A DNA stretch of 30,777 nt from a virus, in IMG/VR virus record IMGVR_UViG_3300046000_004551, positions 1-30,777 of that record. One strand, 5' to 3'. The notes beneath the pieces were generated by a model that had not been told where the DNA came from, searched no databases, and saw only the letters and a list, made by a program, of their open reading frames with translations. The first letter of the stretch is position 1, and each line of letters opens with the position of its first letter. Of the stretch, positions 5,231 through 14,279 are shown one piece after another. The translations under genes were made by a program, and so were the position numbers.

Positions 5231-8200
5231 GGCCAGAAACGCGGGCGCCTGTGGCTCTGTCCCAAAGGTAAAGCTCGACCTGATTCGGGTTTGCGCTGTT
5301 GTAATCATAGGTCGCAATGACCGGTGTCGTGCCTTCTGGCGTTACGGTGATACTTCTTACATCAACAAAGGTAATGGCAAAGGTAACAAGGGTTCCTGTT
5401 GCGTCACCCGCAACGCAGGATTTTGAACCCGAATCACTGATTAGCTTCACATCCAGCTTGACCGTCAATTGCAGTTCTTTAACTAGCTGATTGCCACCCG
5501 TGCTTGCAAAGTCCAGCGTCACCTTGACGTAGCGGAAATTCAATGCAAAGACACTGGAAACATTTGCGTAATTTGTCCAACTGTCGCCTATATTTAGCTT
5601 AATGCTGATCGTGGATCTCACATTCACTGCACCAAGGAGATTTAACCTGTTGAAGATCAGGCTGATCTTGGTAGATGGGATTGTTACGCCATAGTCGATC
5701 ACTTCGACATACTGACCCTTGCTTTGGGTAGGTGCCATGCTGTTCGTAAAGCCAGCATCGATCAGCGATTGTGGCGTAATGAAGGTGATTGCTGAAGCTA
5801 CTGACTTCACATAGCCTGGGATATCACCAGCCGCATTTACTGGAACAAGCTGACCACCCCATACATGGATGCCGTTGGAAATATTGCCCAAGTAGGATAA
5901 GTTGCCAGAGCCGTCACGAACCCTGATGCCGACATATCCCAAAACGGTCGCCGCAGCGCACTTACCCGAAACAGCGGCCCTGAACCAGCCGTTACCAAGA
6001 TCCGTAAGCTCTGACTTCAATGCGGTGCCCGTGCCAATTACAGTCGCCGCACTAATTGTCTTGGCTGTTAAATCAAAGGTTGCATACGCACCATGCGTCC
6101 AGCCACCTTCCATAAATACAATGTCACCCTTTGTGCGCTCTGCGGCATAGAAGAAGCAGGCAGCGGCATAAGGTGCATTGGCTACAATCGTGACTGCATC
6201 TGAATTATGCGTATGTTGTGAGGTAACGGCAGTTTCAACGAGTTTTGTGGCAACGCTCGTCCCTGAAGGATCGGCACGACTGTTCACAACGGCGGTCAGG
6301 GCAGCTACGTTCCAGTCAGCACCGGCCATTAGTTCGCTGCCAAGAAGGATGTTTCCATTCTTGGTAAAGTGTTCCTCGAAAGTCTGGTTTGGATCAACCG
6401 CACCATACAGTCCAAACACTTCTGTCAGGTCGTTTCGGCCATCAAGCGTTGTTTGAGTCCATGTAGGCGCACCAACCAAAGTCAGGTGATTGGTATTTTC
6501 AGTGTCGTCATTGACGGTAATGCCCGTGCTTTCACTGAAGTTCCATGCACCCACAATTGATGTTTCATCCCGATAGATGCCGCGATAATGCTCAAGGATT
6601 TCGGTGTCGGTAATGCGACGCTTGTAGACTCGGCACGGGCCTAGCTGCCCTTTCATCGTATAAGTTGGTGATCCAGCTAGACGCCCAACAAAGAACGCAC
6701 CAGCGCCTTGATCCATCGCGCCTGCCGCCACCGTGGTCGCTTGGTTCACGCCATCAAAAGCAATCTGAACGCCGTTTGCTGCATCCCAACGGCCAATAAT
6801 GTGCATCCATGTGTTGTATCGTCCCGCAGGCGGTGCATATGCAGCCTGTTTTGTGCTTCCGGCAGTCTTTGCTACACAAATAATTTGCGTTCCCGTGCCA
6901 TAGATTTCAAAGCAGGTATTGGTCACGCCACCGACAGATTTGTCCATGAAACCGGTGGTGGCGTCGCCAGCAAAGTCATTCTTGATCCAGCACTCGAACG
7001 TGATGCCGGTAATGCCGCTGTCCAGATCAGTGATAGACGCAACGCTGCCATACTTGGTGTCGGCGTCAATGTTCAGGGCATACTTGTTTGGAGAATGTCT
7101 TGTGACTTTGGATTGTGTGGTGCTGTCAAATTCAGAAGCCTGTTGATCGAACAAAACATAGTCAGGCGGTTGTGACACTTCGGCGGCGGTTGAACTCTCG
7201 GTTCCAAAATTGCCAGCAGCATCAACCGGTCTAACCCAATAGATATAGGTTCCTGATTCTGTTTCAAAGATAGCTGAGAAACGCCCGCCTACCGTTCCGA
7301 TCATCGATGCGGTAGCAAAGACGGTGCCTTTGTAAACTTCGTAGTGCTTGATCGGTAGTGAACCAACGGATTCAGTCCAGCGCAGCAGAACGTTGTTGTC
7401 GATGACCTGTGAGGTAATAACCGGTGCGTTCGGTGAGGTAATGGTTAATGAGTCGTTGGCTGTCTTTGCCCCCACTGTTCCGTTCTGGTTGTAGGCGGCA
7501 ACCCAAAATATACGGAGTCCAGACCAGGCGGCAATACCCCTGAGCGTTGTTCCCTTTACTCGACCAAGACTAACGCCTGCATCAAAGCTCGCTCCATGTC
7601 TGACTTCATATTCTTCGATAGGCAGAACTGATGCGGCGGCTGTCCAGGTCAGAACAAAGTCAACGCTATCCAGAACGGCATCAACCATCGATGGCGCGGC
7701 TGGTATTGTCACGTTGTAAGGAACAGATGTGATCGCACCGAGATTGCCGGCTGTATCGCGTGAAGCAAGCCAGAATGAGCGCGAACCTGTCCAGTCAATC
7801 GGAATGCGATAGCTCAGGCTGGAAGTCTTGATGACGCTAACAGAAGCTCCGTCAGTGAAGCTGGTGCCATGACGAATTTCATATTCCGCAACCGGCAAAG
7901 AACCTACAACTGGCGGAGGCTTTGACCAAATAACTTCCAGCTTGAGGGCGACAGGTAGTGCCGAAGTTAGTATCGGCGCAGTGTGTGCGATGACCGTGAA
8001 TGGGACACTGGCCTCTGCACCTAAATTATTGGCAACATCATAAGCTGCGACCGTAAAGGTTCTCAGCCCCACCCAATCCACTTTCACTGAAACACGGTCG
8101 CCCTTAACCCGTTCAACAAGGGTCGTGCCATACTTAACGATGTAATCTTTGATATCTAGGCTTGATGTAGGAATAAGCCATGAGATTGTCAGATTTTCGG

Positions 8201-10670
8201 TTTCAACTCCATTGACGAGATTGGTTGCAATAACGCCCGTAGGTGCCGCAGGTATAGTTACGCCGACGACCTGATTGGTTGCCGGGCCTTCATTGTTTGC
8301 CAGATCAACCGGCGCAACAGAAAACGTTTCGTTACCACCCCATGTCACGATATCGGAGAACGTCGTGCTGTCATGGTTGTATAAGAACGTGCCATTCTTT
8401 CTGATGACATAGTGCTTAGTGGGATAGCTACCGACTACAGCGCCCCAAGTAAGTGTGAAATTGGAACCCGCCACGATAGGGGTTGCAATTGTCACCACCC
8501 CAGGAGCGGCCACAACAACTGATAGCGGCGCTGCGTTGAGACTTTCATTACCAGAGGTATCAACCGCCTTGATCTTGTAGGCGTAAGTGCCTGGTGTCGT
8601 GAATGGTCGTAGCGCACGATTGTCGTTGCCCGTATAAACCACGGTTCCAGTGGCCCAATCTATACCGATCTTGACGATGTAGTTGTTGAAGTCCACATCG
8701 GTAACGTGGTTCCATGTCAGCGATGTGCCGGTTGCGATGTGACCATAAGCAAATCCCGTTACGTCCTGGGGAGGCGCTGTCTTACCGACGACGGTATGTG
8801 TGATTGTTGGTGCCGAGGTTTCAGGTGCGCTGGCCCCTACCATGTCGGTTGCAACGACCTTGAAAATCAGTTCATCGCCGGTATCCGCCTCAACCATAGC
8901 GCGGTCAAAATGAGCGGTTACAAACTCGAATGCTCCGCCATTGCGCGAAACGTAAACCCTGGAATTTTTGTAGCTACTTTGAGTTGATGTGAAATAAACA
9001 GTTACTTCGGAACGAATGTTGCCAGTAAGAACAACCAGAATTTCTTTAACATCATTGATCGTGGCATGGGTAACAGTTGAATCAAGGTTACTAAAATTAA
9101 CAACTGGCGCAGGAATCGAATTCAGATCGTAAACGGAGTCGTTGTATTCAATCGCAGTAATGTCTCTGCGGTATTCATGGCTTCCGCTAATCGTTTTGAT
9201 ACGGAATGGTTTCTTGACCTTATCGACCGGGCCATACATCCAGTTTGAGAACTGAGCGGGTGCAGCAGAGAACGGCGTTATGACAGATATCTCGGTCACT
9301 TCTATTGGAGAAACTGTCGTATTGAGAACATCGCGTTCTTCAATAACGTCGGTATCCCAAAGTGTGTAAGCCTGACCATTTGATAGGCCAACCGAATCCT
9401 CAAGAATCACACCGTAGTTTGCACCGGCTGTGAACACGGACAGCACACGCTTGTCCAGACCATTAGCTTTCAGGCGCTTGATGTTCGAGGAACCGTCATA
9501 GCCGGCCAAGATGATTGAGTCACCGATGACTGAGGTGATGCTGCCAGAGAAACGCTGAATGGCATCAAAGAACGCAAGAGCCTTGTAAGAGACACCTGGC
9601 GACATTGGAACAGGTCTATCAAGGTTCAGGGCTGAAGCTGAGTCAAGGGACTCGATACGGCCACCGTAACCCCATTGAGGCATGTCATGCTGCACATAGA
9701 TAACGCTACCTACCGTGGCTGCAATCGCCTCAATAGGCGCACCAAACTCAACTGTCTGTAGAACATAACGGTTTAGGTTGAGTTGGAATACCCCTTCTTT
9801 GTGCGCTTGCTCCTTGTTATCTACCCCTACCAAAGTGATGTTTGCGCTACGTGAAGGCGATCCATTTGTGAGAGCAATAGGATCATAGACCTTGATACTG
9901 TTCTTCTTGTAGTTGTCCATCTTGTCGAAGTAGGAAACCTCGATTTCATTGGCACGTTCTGTAACCGGCAACCAGCTTTGCTTGAAGGTTCCTTTAATGA
10001 TGTTGCCGACCGAGAACATTTGGACTGCAACTTCGGCTTTCTCGATGACTACGCTATAACGGGTGCCCATGTTGACGATCTGAGCATGGCCGGCGCGGAA
10101 TACATACTGCATGGCATCCCAAAGATTCGATTGGGACTCAATAATGCCGTTGAATGTAAGCCCTTCACTGTCGCAATGAGCGGCCCATTCCTTCCATTTA
10201 TCCATATCGATACGGGTGTCTAACATTCCGCCCCCGTATCTTGAATGCGTCATCATGTCCAGCGTAATCCAGGCAGGATTTGCACTGGCTTGATATCGCC
10301 ATACCAGACCATCCCAAACACGGATATAGCGACCGTGGCTTAGGTATGTGACTTTTGGTGGCCCATTTAGTTGGTCTGTCAGTTGGATCTTCAGACCGAG
10401 AAGCGCAGTGTGCTTGTAGGATACGTCGTCAGTGATAATCTCATTTATATCAGACACATATACTGTGTCCGAAACATAATCACCAGGATCATCAGCCAGC
10501 ACCCGCTTGATACGAATCTCGTAGACCGCTTCTTCCAGCACCGGGGACATGAAGGATTTACGAACAGCCGCACGCGAACGATCCGACATTTGAACAGTCG
10601 GGCCGTAGATCGGAACTTGAACGTCACGACATTCGGTGTAGCTGGTATAGGTTTGCGGTTGACCGGCCAT
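5202..10670 (-). CDS. J: Tail tip / host-specificity protein, lambda gpJ-like
   Basis: 1822 residues. About residues 1-520 match the gpJ core (YEIRIKRVLADDPGDYVSD, then SYKHTALLGLKIQL, then NPAWITLDMMTHSRYGGG). Residues about 520-1170 hold several fibronectin type III-like modules (units ending SVPFTV, SLTI and similar, with APxxxxA linkers). Residues about 1168-1377 are a LamG/concanavalin-like domain (FECWIKNDF, WMHIIGRWDA, YTMKGQLGPCRVYKR). A jelly-roll CBM-like domain spans about 1433-1593, and a C-terminal beta-rich part follows. The protein sits at the tail tip and contacts the host receptor. It lacks the usual gpJ N-terminus, which is encoded in the upstream gene; the two genes overlap as TAATG. 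Confidence 0.9.
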   Translation of the reverse strand: MAGQPQTYTSYTECRDVQVPIYGPTVQMSDRSRAAVRKSFMSPVLEEAVYEIRIKRVLADDPGDYVSDTVYVSDINEIITDDVSYKHTALLGLKIQLTDQLNGPPKVTYLSHGRYIRVWDGLVWRYQASANPAWITLDMMTHSRYGGGMLDTRIDMDKWKEWAAHCDSEGLTFNGIIESQSNLWDAMQYVFRAGHAQIVNMGTRYSVVIEKAEVAVQMFSVGNIIKGTFKQSWLPVTERANEIEVSYFDKMDNYKKNSIKVYDPIALTNGSPSRSANITLVGVDNKEQAHKEGVFQLNLNRYVLQTVEFGAPIEAIAATVGSVIYVQHDMPQWGYGGRIESLDSASALNLDRPVPMSPGVSYKALAFFDAIQRFSGSITSVIGDSIILAGYDGSSNIKRLKANGLDKRVLSVFTAGANYGVILEDSVGLSNGQAYTLWDTDVIEERDVLNTTVSPIEVTEISVITPFSAAPAQFSNWMYGPVDKVKKPFRIKTISGSHEYRRDITAIEYNDSVYDLNSIPAPVVNFSNLDSTVTHATINDVKEILVVLTGNIRSEVTVYFTSTQSSYKNSRVYVSRNGGAFEFVTAHFDRAMVEADTGDELIFKVVATDMVGASAPETSAPTITHTVVGKTAPPQDVTGFAYGHIATGTSLTWNHVTDVDFNNYIVKIGIDWATGTVVYTGNDNRALRPFTTPGTYAYKIKAVDTSGNESLNAAPLSVVVAAPGVVTIATPIVAGSNFTLTWGAVVGSYPTKHYVIRKNGTFLYNHDSTTFSDIVTWGGNETFSVAPVDLANNEGPATNQVVGVTIPAAPTGVIATNLVNGVETENLTISWLIPTSSLDIKDYIVKYGTTLVERVKGDRVSVKVDWVGLRTFTVAAYDVANNLGAEASVPFTVIAHTAPILTSALPVALKLEVIWSKPPPVVGSLPVAEYEIRHGTSFTDGASVSVIKTSSLSYRIPIDWTGSRSFWLASRDTAGNLGAITSVPYNVTIPAAPSMVDAVLDSVDFVLTWTAAASVLPIEEYEVRHGASFDAGVSLGRVKGTTLRGIAAWSGLRIFWVAAYNQNGTVGAKTANDSLTITSPNAPVITSQVIDNNVLLRWTESVGSLPIKHYEVYKGTVFATASMIGTVGGRFSAIFETESGTYIYWVRPVDAAGNFGTESSTAAEVSQPPDYVLFDQQASEFDSTTQSKVTRHSPNKYALNIDADTKYGSVASITDLDSGITGITFECWIKNDFAGDATTGFMDKSVGGVTNTCFEIYGTGTQIICVAKTAGSTKQAAYAPPAGRYNTWMHIIGRWDAANGVQIAFDGVNQATTVAAGAMDQGAGAFFVGRLAGSPTYTMKGQLGPCRVYKRRITDTEILEHYRGIYRDETSIVGAWNFSESTGITVNDDTENTNHLTLVGAPTWTQTTLDGRNDLTEVFGLYGAVDPNQTFEEHFTKNGNILLGSELMAGADWNVAALTAVVNSRADPSGTSVATKLVETAVTSQHTHNSDAVTIVANAPYAAACFFYAAERTKGDIVFMEGGWTHGAYATFDLTAKTISAATVIGTGTALKSELTDLGNGWFRAAVSGKCAAATVLGYVGIRVRDGSGNLSYLGNISNGIHVWGGQLVPVNAAGDIPGYVKSVASAITFITPQSLIDAGFTNSMAPTQSKGQYVEVIDYGVTIPSTKISLIFNRLNLLGAVNVRSTISIKLNIGDSWTNYANVSSVFALNFRYVKVTLDFASTGGNQLVKELQLTVKLDVKLISDSGSKSCVAGDATGTLVTFAITFVDVRSITVTPEGTTPVIATYDYNSANPNQVELYLWDRATGARVSGLASWNITGV
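9517..9532. repeat. Palindromic site, intragenic copy in the J-like gene
   Basis: GAGTCA CCGA TGACTG; the inner AGTCA-N4-TGACT is perfect. It lies within coding sequence (SVIGDS), so it could be chance, but perfect 10-base matches should be rare in a window of this size. Confidence 0.35.
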
Positions 10671-11743
10671 TAGTCGTCGCTCATTTGATCTGGTTCACTA
10701 AAGGTTGTGCATTCCTGCACAGTGTTATAGCCAATGATGCCGTTCGTATCAGTCAGTTGCGTCCATGCAACGTCACCAACCTTGCGGTATTCGATGATGA
10801 AATCGACTGTCTTGCCACTGGTTGCACCTGTATTCGTATCCACTTCATATAGTCCGCTTGGAGCCACCATATCGACACGAAACTTATCTACTTCCTGGGA
10901 AGTGGTGTAATTCACATAGGAGTCATGTGCGGTAATAAGATTGATACTGTGCGGCTCTACTTGGTCATCAAACCAAGGGATAAGCGGTTGAACATCGCCG
11001 CCAAGTCTTGTGAGAACTTCGTAGTTGGAGAAGTTGGTGATCGGCTGATCGTTCAGTTGAATGTCAGTGATGTTGGCAATTGGCCCTTCCCCGGCTACAA
11101 ATAGCATGTAAAGAACCTGCGTGTTGCCTACGTTCTGCACATAAAAGTTCGCCAGGTTTCCGCCCATACGGAATGTCCCGTAGCAAACTGGAACCGGGAT
11201 ACCTTCTGTTGCTGAGTTCTTAGCGCCATCAACGCCATAGCTTTGTGAGTTTGCAAGATCATCTCTGGCGGTCGCTTGTTCTTTTTGGGCCGGTTTGATC
11301 GGTAGCAAGGCGTTGACTAACATACTGCCGGCGATGGTTATACCCGCCATCGCCCAAGTCCCTGCCGCAGTTAATGTAGTTATCCCTGCTGCCGAGGTTA
11401 CGCCCATTCCGACAGGGCCAAACTCAACAAGCAGACCTGGCGCATACACGGCAATAGCGATCATTGCCACAATACGAAGAATGCTCTTGCCACCACCGCC
11501 ACCGCCTAATGGCACCGGACAGATAACCAAGTCATCTTCCAGCAGCAGACGGGTTGTGGCGAAGTTTTCTGGCATCACCACCTTGCCGGAAACAGACACC
11601 ACAATCTCATTGGTATGCAGCGGCGAGTATGGGAAGTAGTCAGCCAGGGTCTTGCCGGCCTGCCATTCCAGGCTCTCATAAACCCGTTCACGCGGATCAA
11701 ACGGATTCAACAGCCGAATAACTTGCATCTGATTACCCGACAT
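10670..11743 (-). CDS. I: Tail assembly protein: gpI-like region fused to the N-terminus of gpJ
   Basis: I prefer the ATG at 11743-11741 because GGGGG precedes it by about 10 nt. An in-frame start at 11791 would overlap the upstream gene by 59 nt, and the ATG at 11728 is also possible. The first ~85 residues resemble a ubiquitin-like domain. They are followed by hydrophobic Gly/Ala-rich segments (SILRIVAMIAIAVYAPGLLV and a second near TWAMAGITIAGSMLVNALL), as in lambda gpI. Then GIPVPVCYGTFRMGGN matches the gpI end, and VLYMLFVAGEGPIANITDIQ matches the start of gpJ. So the I/J boundary of lambda lies inside this protein, and the remaining J is in the next gene. Confidence 0.75.
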   Translation of the reverse strand: MSGNQMQVIRLLNPFDPRERVYESLEWQAGKTLADYFPYSPLHTNEIVVSVSGKVVMPENFATTRLLLEDDLVICPVPLGGGGGGKSILRIVAMIAIAVYAPGLLVEFGPVGMGVTSAAGITTLTAAGTWAMAGITIAGSMLVNALLPIKPAQKEQATARDDLANSQSYGVDGAKNSATEGIPVPVCYGTFRMGGNLANFYVQNVGNTQVLYMLFVAGEGPIANITDIQLNDQPITNFSNYEVLTRLGGDVQPLIPWFDDQVEPHSINLITAHDSYVNYTTSQEVDKFRVDMVAPSGLYEVDTNTGATSGKTVDFIIEYRKVGDVAWTQLTDTNGIIGYNTVQECTTFSEPDQMSDD

Positions 11744-12101
11744 AGCGGTAGAACCCCCGAATGCGTGGCTTCCAGATATCAAGACGTTCAATCGTTACCC
11801 CGCCCGACCCTTCCCATGAGTGGATCATGCGGTTCTTGTCGATCATGTAACCGACATGGGTATTGCCTGGGATTCGCAGCAAGACAGATGCACCCTCTGA
11901 CTGCTCACACTGCCCCCAAAGATGTAGCTGTAGGGCAAACAACGCGGTTATACGGGTGCCATCGGTCGGGCTGGTGTAGTCAGGTATATCTTTACCCTGG
12001 CGACGCTGTAGCTCTTTCAGCAGCCCATAGCAGTCAAAGTGGCTAGGTCCACGACCACCATATTGAAACGGGACGCCAATTAGGTCTTGAAAATCAAGCA
12101 T
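11733..12101 (-). CDS. K: NlpC/P60-type tail peptidase, lambda gpK-like
   Basis: 122 residues. The catalytic Cys lies in HFDCYGLLKEL and the catalytic His in NTHVGYMIDKNRMIHSW, with GVPFQYGGRGP before the Cys, all as expected of NlpC/P60 endopeptidases that cleave peptidoglycan stem peptides. The lambda gpK homologue has an extra N-terminal JAMM/Mov34 domain, which is absent here, so this is the single-domain version. It lies between the gpL-like and gpI-like genes in the standard lambda order and overlaps both neighbours slightly. It is probably virion-associated and helps at assembly or at DNA entry. Confidence 0.88.
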   Translation of the reverse strand: MLDFQDLIGVPFQYGGRGPSHFDCYGLLKELQRRQGKDIPDYTSPTDGTRITALFALQLHLWGQCEQSEGASVLLRIPGNTHVGYMIDKNRMIHSWEGSGGVTIERLDIWKPRIRGFYRYVG

Positions 12102-13923
12102 ATTTGTTGTTTGAGTTGTTCAACCCCGGAAATCCACCGAAGTTGACCGAGTTGTTATGAGAAGCACAGCCGTTGTCGCCTTGTAGCGTCAGGTCACAGG
12201 TTGTCTTTGGGTATCCTGCGTCGTAGACGATGGATGCCGGGGAACCGCCTGACGTTGCAACAGTCCATAAGTCACCGGTGACTGATGATACACCAGTTAA
12301 GGAGCCAACGGTAATATCTCTTGCATCAAAGCTGCCAACAATCGCCCCGTCCACATCATTGCGTAGTTCTGCCAGATATACGTCGCCGGCCATCAACTCT
12401 GTGGCGCCCACACCCCTTGACGCGACCTCAAGGATCCCTGTGCCCACAAAAATGCCACCTACGCTTGTCGTGGTTACATTGGTGCCCAATTGCGTCCAGG
12501 TGATGCCATCGTCAGATACGAAGAACTGTGAGACTGACGTTGATTGTGTCCAAGTCCAGCGTATCCACTTGATCGTCCCGTTTGCCGCACCGACCGCCAC
12601 TGTCGAAGCGGCGTTGATGAAGTCACTCCCTAACATGGAAATGTTGACGTTGATCGTGCCATCCGTATTGATTGCCATGAAAAATGAACGATTGTTGGCG
12701 GTCACATCCCACTTGGACATGATTTGCGAACGCGCTACGGGCGTCCAGTCGGTCATTCTTACCTTGGCGCGAACGTCGATGTTGCCCTTCTTCGTCACGC
12801 CGGTAGTGGTCTTGAGATATGGCAACAGCACGTTCGAACGTTGCACCCGCATCCAACCATATGTCGCTGAACCTACGGCAACCGCATTATCTGCTCCGCT
12901 CTTTGTAGCGGCTGTTGCGCCATAAAGCTGAACGAGCAAGGTCACATTGCCGGTTGTGTTGTTGGTTATACTCCCCGAAACTAGCCAGTTATAAGTGTCG
13001 TAACTAACGACCGTGCAAACGGCAGCATTCGTGCCATCCAGGGCATAGCGCATATTTACACTGACTGGTGTGCCACCCTGCAATGAGAAGTTGGCCCCGG
13101 CACGGTGCGTTGCTGCTAGGTCTTTTCTGACCAGAAAGGCGAGCTTGTATGTTGCGCCATCATTGGGCACCGTCATTGCATACTGTCTGCCTTCAAAGAA
13201 CCCTGCACTATCGTCAGTCAGTGTGTCCATCGTCAGGTTGCCATTCGGATCAGCGAAGGCATTTGAAGTTACTGTGCTGCTTGAAAGATCCGTCCATAAG
13301 GCCAGATCCTCAGAGTAACCAATCCAGTTTTGGGCGGGGTTCAGGTTGACTGAATCTGGCGCCCAGGCATAGTTCCCCGCCGTGCCTGGTGAGACTAAAT
13401 GCTGAATGTCGCGGTAGCCGCACGACGAACCCTTGTAGCGGAACTGACAGAACCGCTTGGTCTGCCGGCGACGTGGGAATGGCAGAGCAAGGGTGTTTTC
13501 GGCACCAAGCGTAAACTGCGCGGTGTAATCACTGGCAGTGGCGTTGGTAATTTCAAAGTATTCAACGATCTCAGGCGGTTGAGTCAGGTCACCATGATTA
13601 ATCACCATCATCTTGACCATAAACCCTATACCGCCGTTATAGGCTTGCATACGGGCTTGCACGGCGCGACTGTGATCCTGAATAGTCATGGACACTTGCG
13701 GCATCGTCCCTGACTCAGATTTGAAACCTACATCAAAGGCTGCGGCTGTATAGATGTGGCCGTTGTAGGTGATATCTTCGGTGTTACGAACCAGATAGAG
13801 AGTCTCTGCCGTGAGTCCGGTGGCCGGGTTGATGACTGCGATATCGAGACAAACCAGGAATGGCTGATCTGAACTAAGGTTCCCTTTCTCGATTGAAGTT
13901 AAAACTGATAAAGGCTTGGTCAT
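12094..13923 (-). CDS. L: Tail tip protein gpL-like, with a ~390-residue carbohydrate-binding insertion
   Basis: 609 residues. The N-terminal ~170 residues are gpL-like and include the Cys pair RFCQFRYKGSSCGY (Cys159, Cys168). The C-terminus has the second pair (TTCDLTLQGDNGC; Cys576, Cys586) followed by VNFGGFPGL, matching the end of lambda gpL, whose Cys cluster binds an Fe-S centre. In lambda these halves are about 20 residues apart. Here about 390 residues intervene: a jelly-roll CBM-like domain (YSEDLALWTDLSSS, LTDDSAGFF) and a LamG-like domain (DVRAKVRMTDW, IKWIRWTWTQ, VYLAELRND). The same pair of domain types occurs in the J-like protein. The function is presumably tail tip assembly plus glycan binding displayed from the hub. 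Confidence 0.88.
   Translation of the reverse strand: MTKPLSVLTSIEKGNLSSDQPFLVCLDIAVINPATGLTAETLYLVRNTEDITYNGHIYTAAAFDVGFKSESGTMPQVSMTIQDHSRAVQARMQAYNGGIGFMVKMMVINHGDLTQPPEIVEYFEITNATASDYTAQFTLGAENTLALPFPRRRQTKRFCQFRYKGSSCGYRDIQHLVSPGTAGNYAWAPDSVNLNPAQNWIGYSEDLALWTDLSSSTVTSNAFADPNGNLTMDTLTDDSAGFFEGRQYAMTVPNDGATYKLAFLVRKDLAATHRAGANFSLQGGTPVSVNMRYALDGTNAAVCTVVSYDTYNWLVSGSITNNTTGNVTLLVQLYGATAATKSGADNAVAVGSATYGWMRVQRSNVLLPYLKTTTGVTKKGNIDVRAKVRMTDWTPVARSQIMSKWDVTANNRSFFMAINTDGTINVNISMLGSDFINAASTVAVGAANGTIKWIRWTWTQSTSVSQFFVSDDGITWTQLGTNVTTTSVGGIFVGTGILEVASRGVGATELMAGDVYLAELRNDVDGAIVGSFDARDITVGSLTGVSSVTGDLWTVATSGGSPASIVYDAGYPKTTCDLTLQGDNGCASHNNSVNFGGFPGLNNSNNKYA
12269..12284. repeat. Palindromic site, intragenic copy in the gpL-like gene
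   Basis: AAGTCA CCGG TGACTG, inside the inserted lectin-like part of the gpL gene, encoding SVTGDL. The inner AGTCACCGGTGACT is a perfect 14-bp palindrome. It is about 170 nt upstream of the gpK-like start. Confidence 0.45.
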
Positions 13924-14279
13924 ACTTGCTCTAGTGAGAAGGTCACATTCCAGTGATGAACGTTGCCGATGCCTGCATATTTATAGTTCAATGGGCCACC
14001 GGTGAATCGAACCACAATGACTGCGAGGGTTACGGGGTCTGTCCAGTTAAATTGCAAGCTACCGCCTCTGACGCTTGTCCAGAACGCATCCAGAAGGGCT
14101 TTGTCGGCTGTCCCGATACGGGTGAAGCCTGTTTTGTAAGTCTTGCGTGGCGTGCGTGTATGACGAGGGCGTGAGGACACATATCCGCCCTCAAGTTCTG
14201 TGCGAACCACTGGATCTTCGGATTGAACCTCGTATAAGGAAGAATCCTGACCTTCTGCGAGTGTCGGGAAGTCGGCCAT
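13920..14279 (-). CDS. M: Minor tail protein, lambda gpM-like
   Basis: 119 residues. It has the compact gpM-type pattern: an N-terminal PTLAEGQDSS, SRPRHTRTPRKTYKTGFTRI, DAFWTSVRGGSLQFNWTDP, and a final HHWNVTFSLEQV strand. gpM forms part of the tail tip between the tape measure and gpL. Its position directly after the tape measure gene (TAATG overlap at 14279) and directly before the gpL-like gene (ATGA overlap at 13920) is the lambda order and is the strongest evidence. Confidence 0.8.
   Translation of the reverse strand: MADFPTLAEGQDSSLYEVQSEDPVVRTELEGGYVSSRPRHTRTPRKTYKTGFTRIGTADKALLDAFWTSVRGGSLQFNWTDPVTLAVIVVRFTGGPLNYKYAGIGNVHHWNVTFSLEQV

Noticed and set aside
10660-10680. Frameshift or sequencing error splitting J
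   Set aside because: The two genes meet at a clean TAATG, like many other junctions here, and no alternative frame joins the products; a natural split is simpler.
12230-12925. A 231-codon open frame on the plus strand
   Set aside because: It lies wholly antisense to the gpL-like gene, has no ribosome site or recognisable domain, and its composition mirrors the codon pattern of the real gene.
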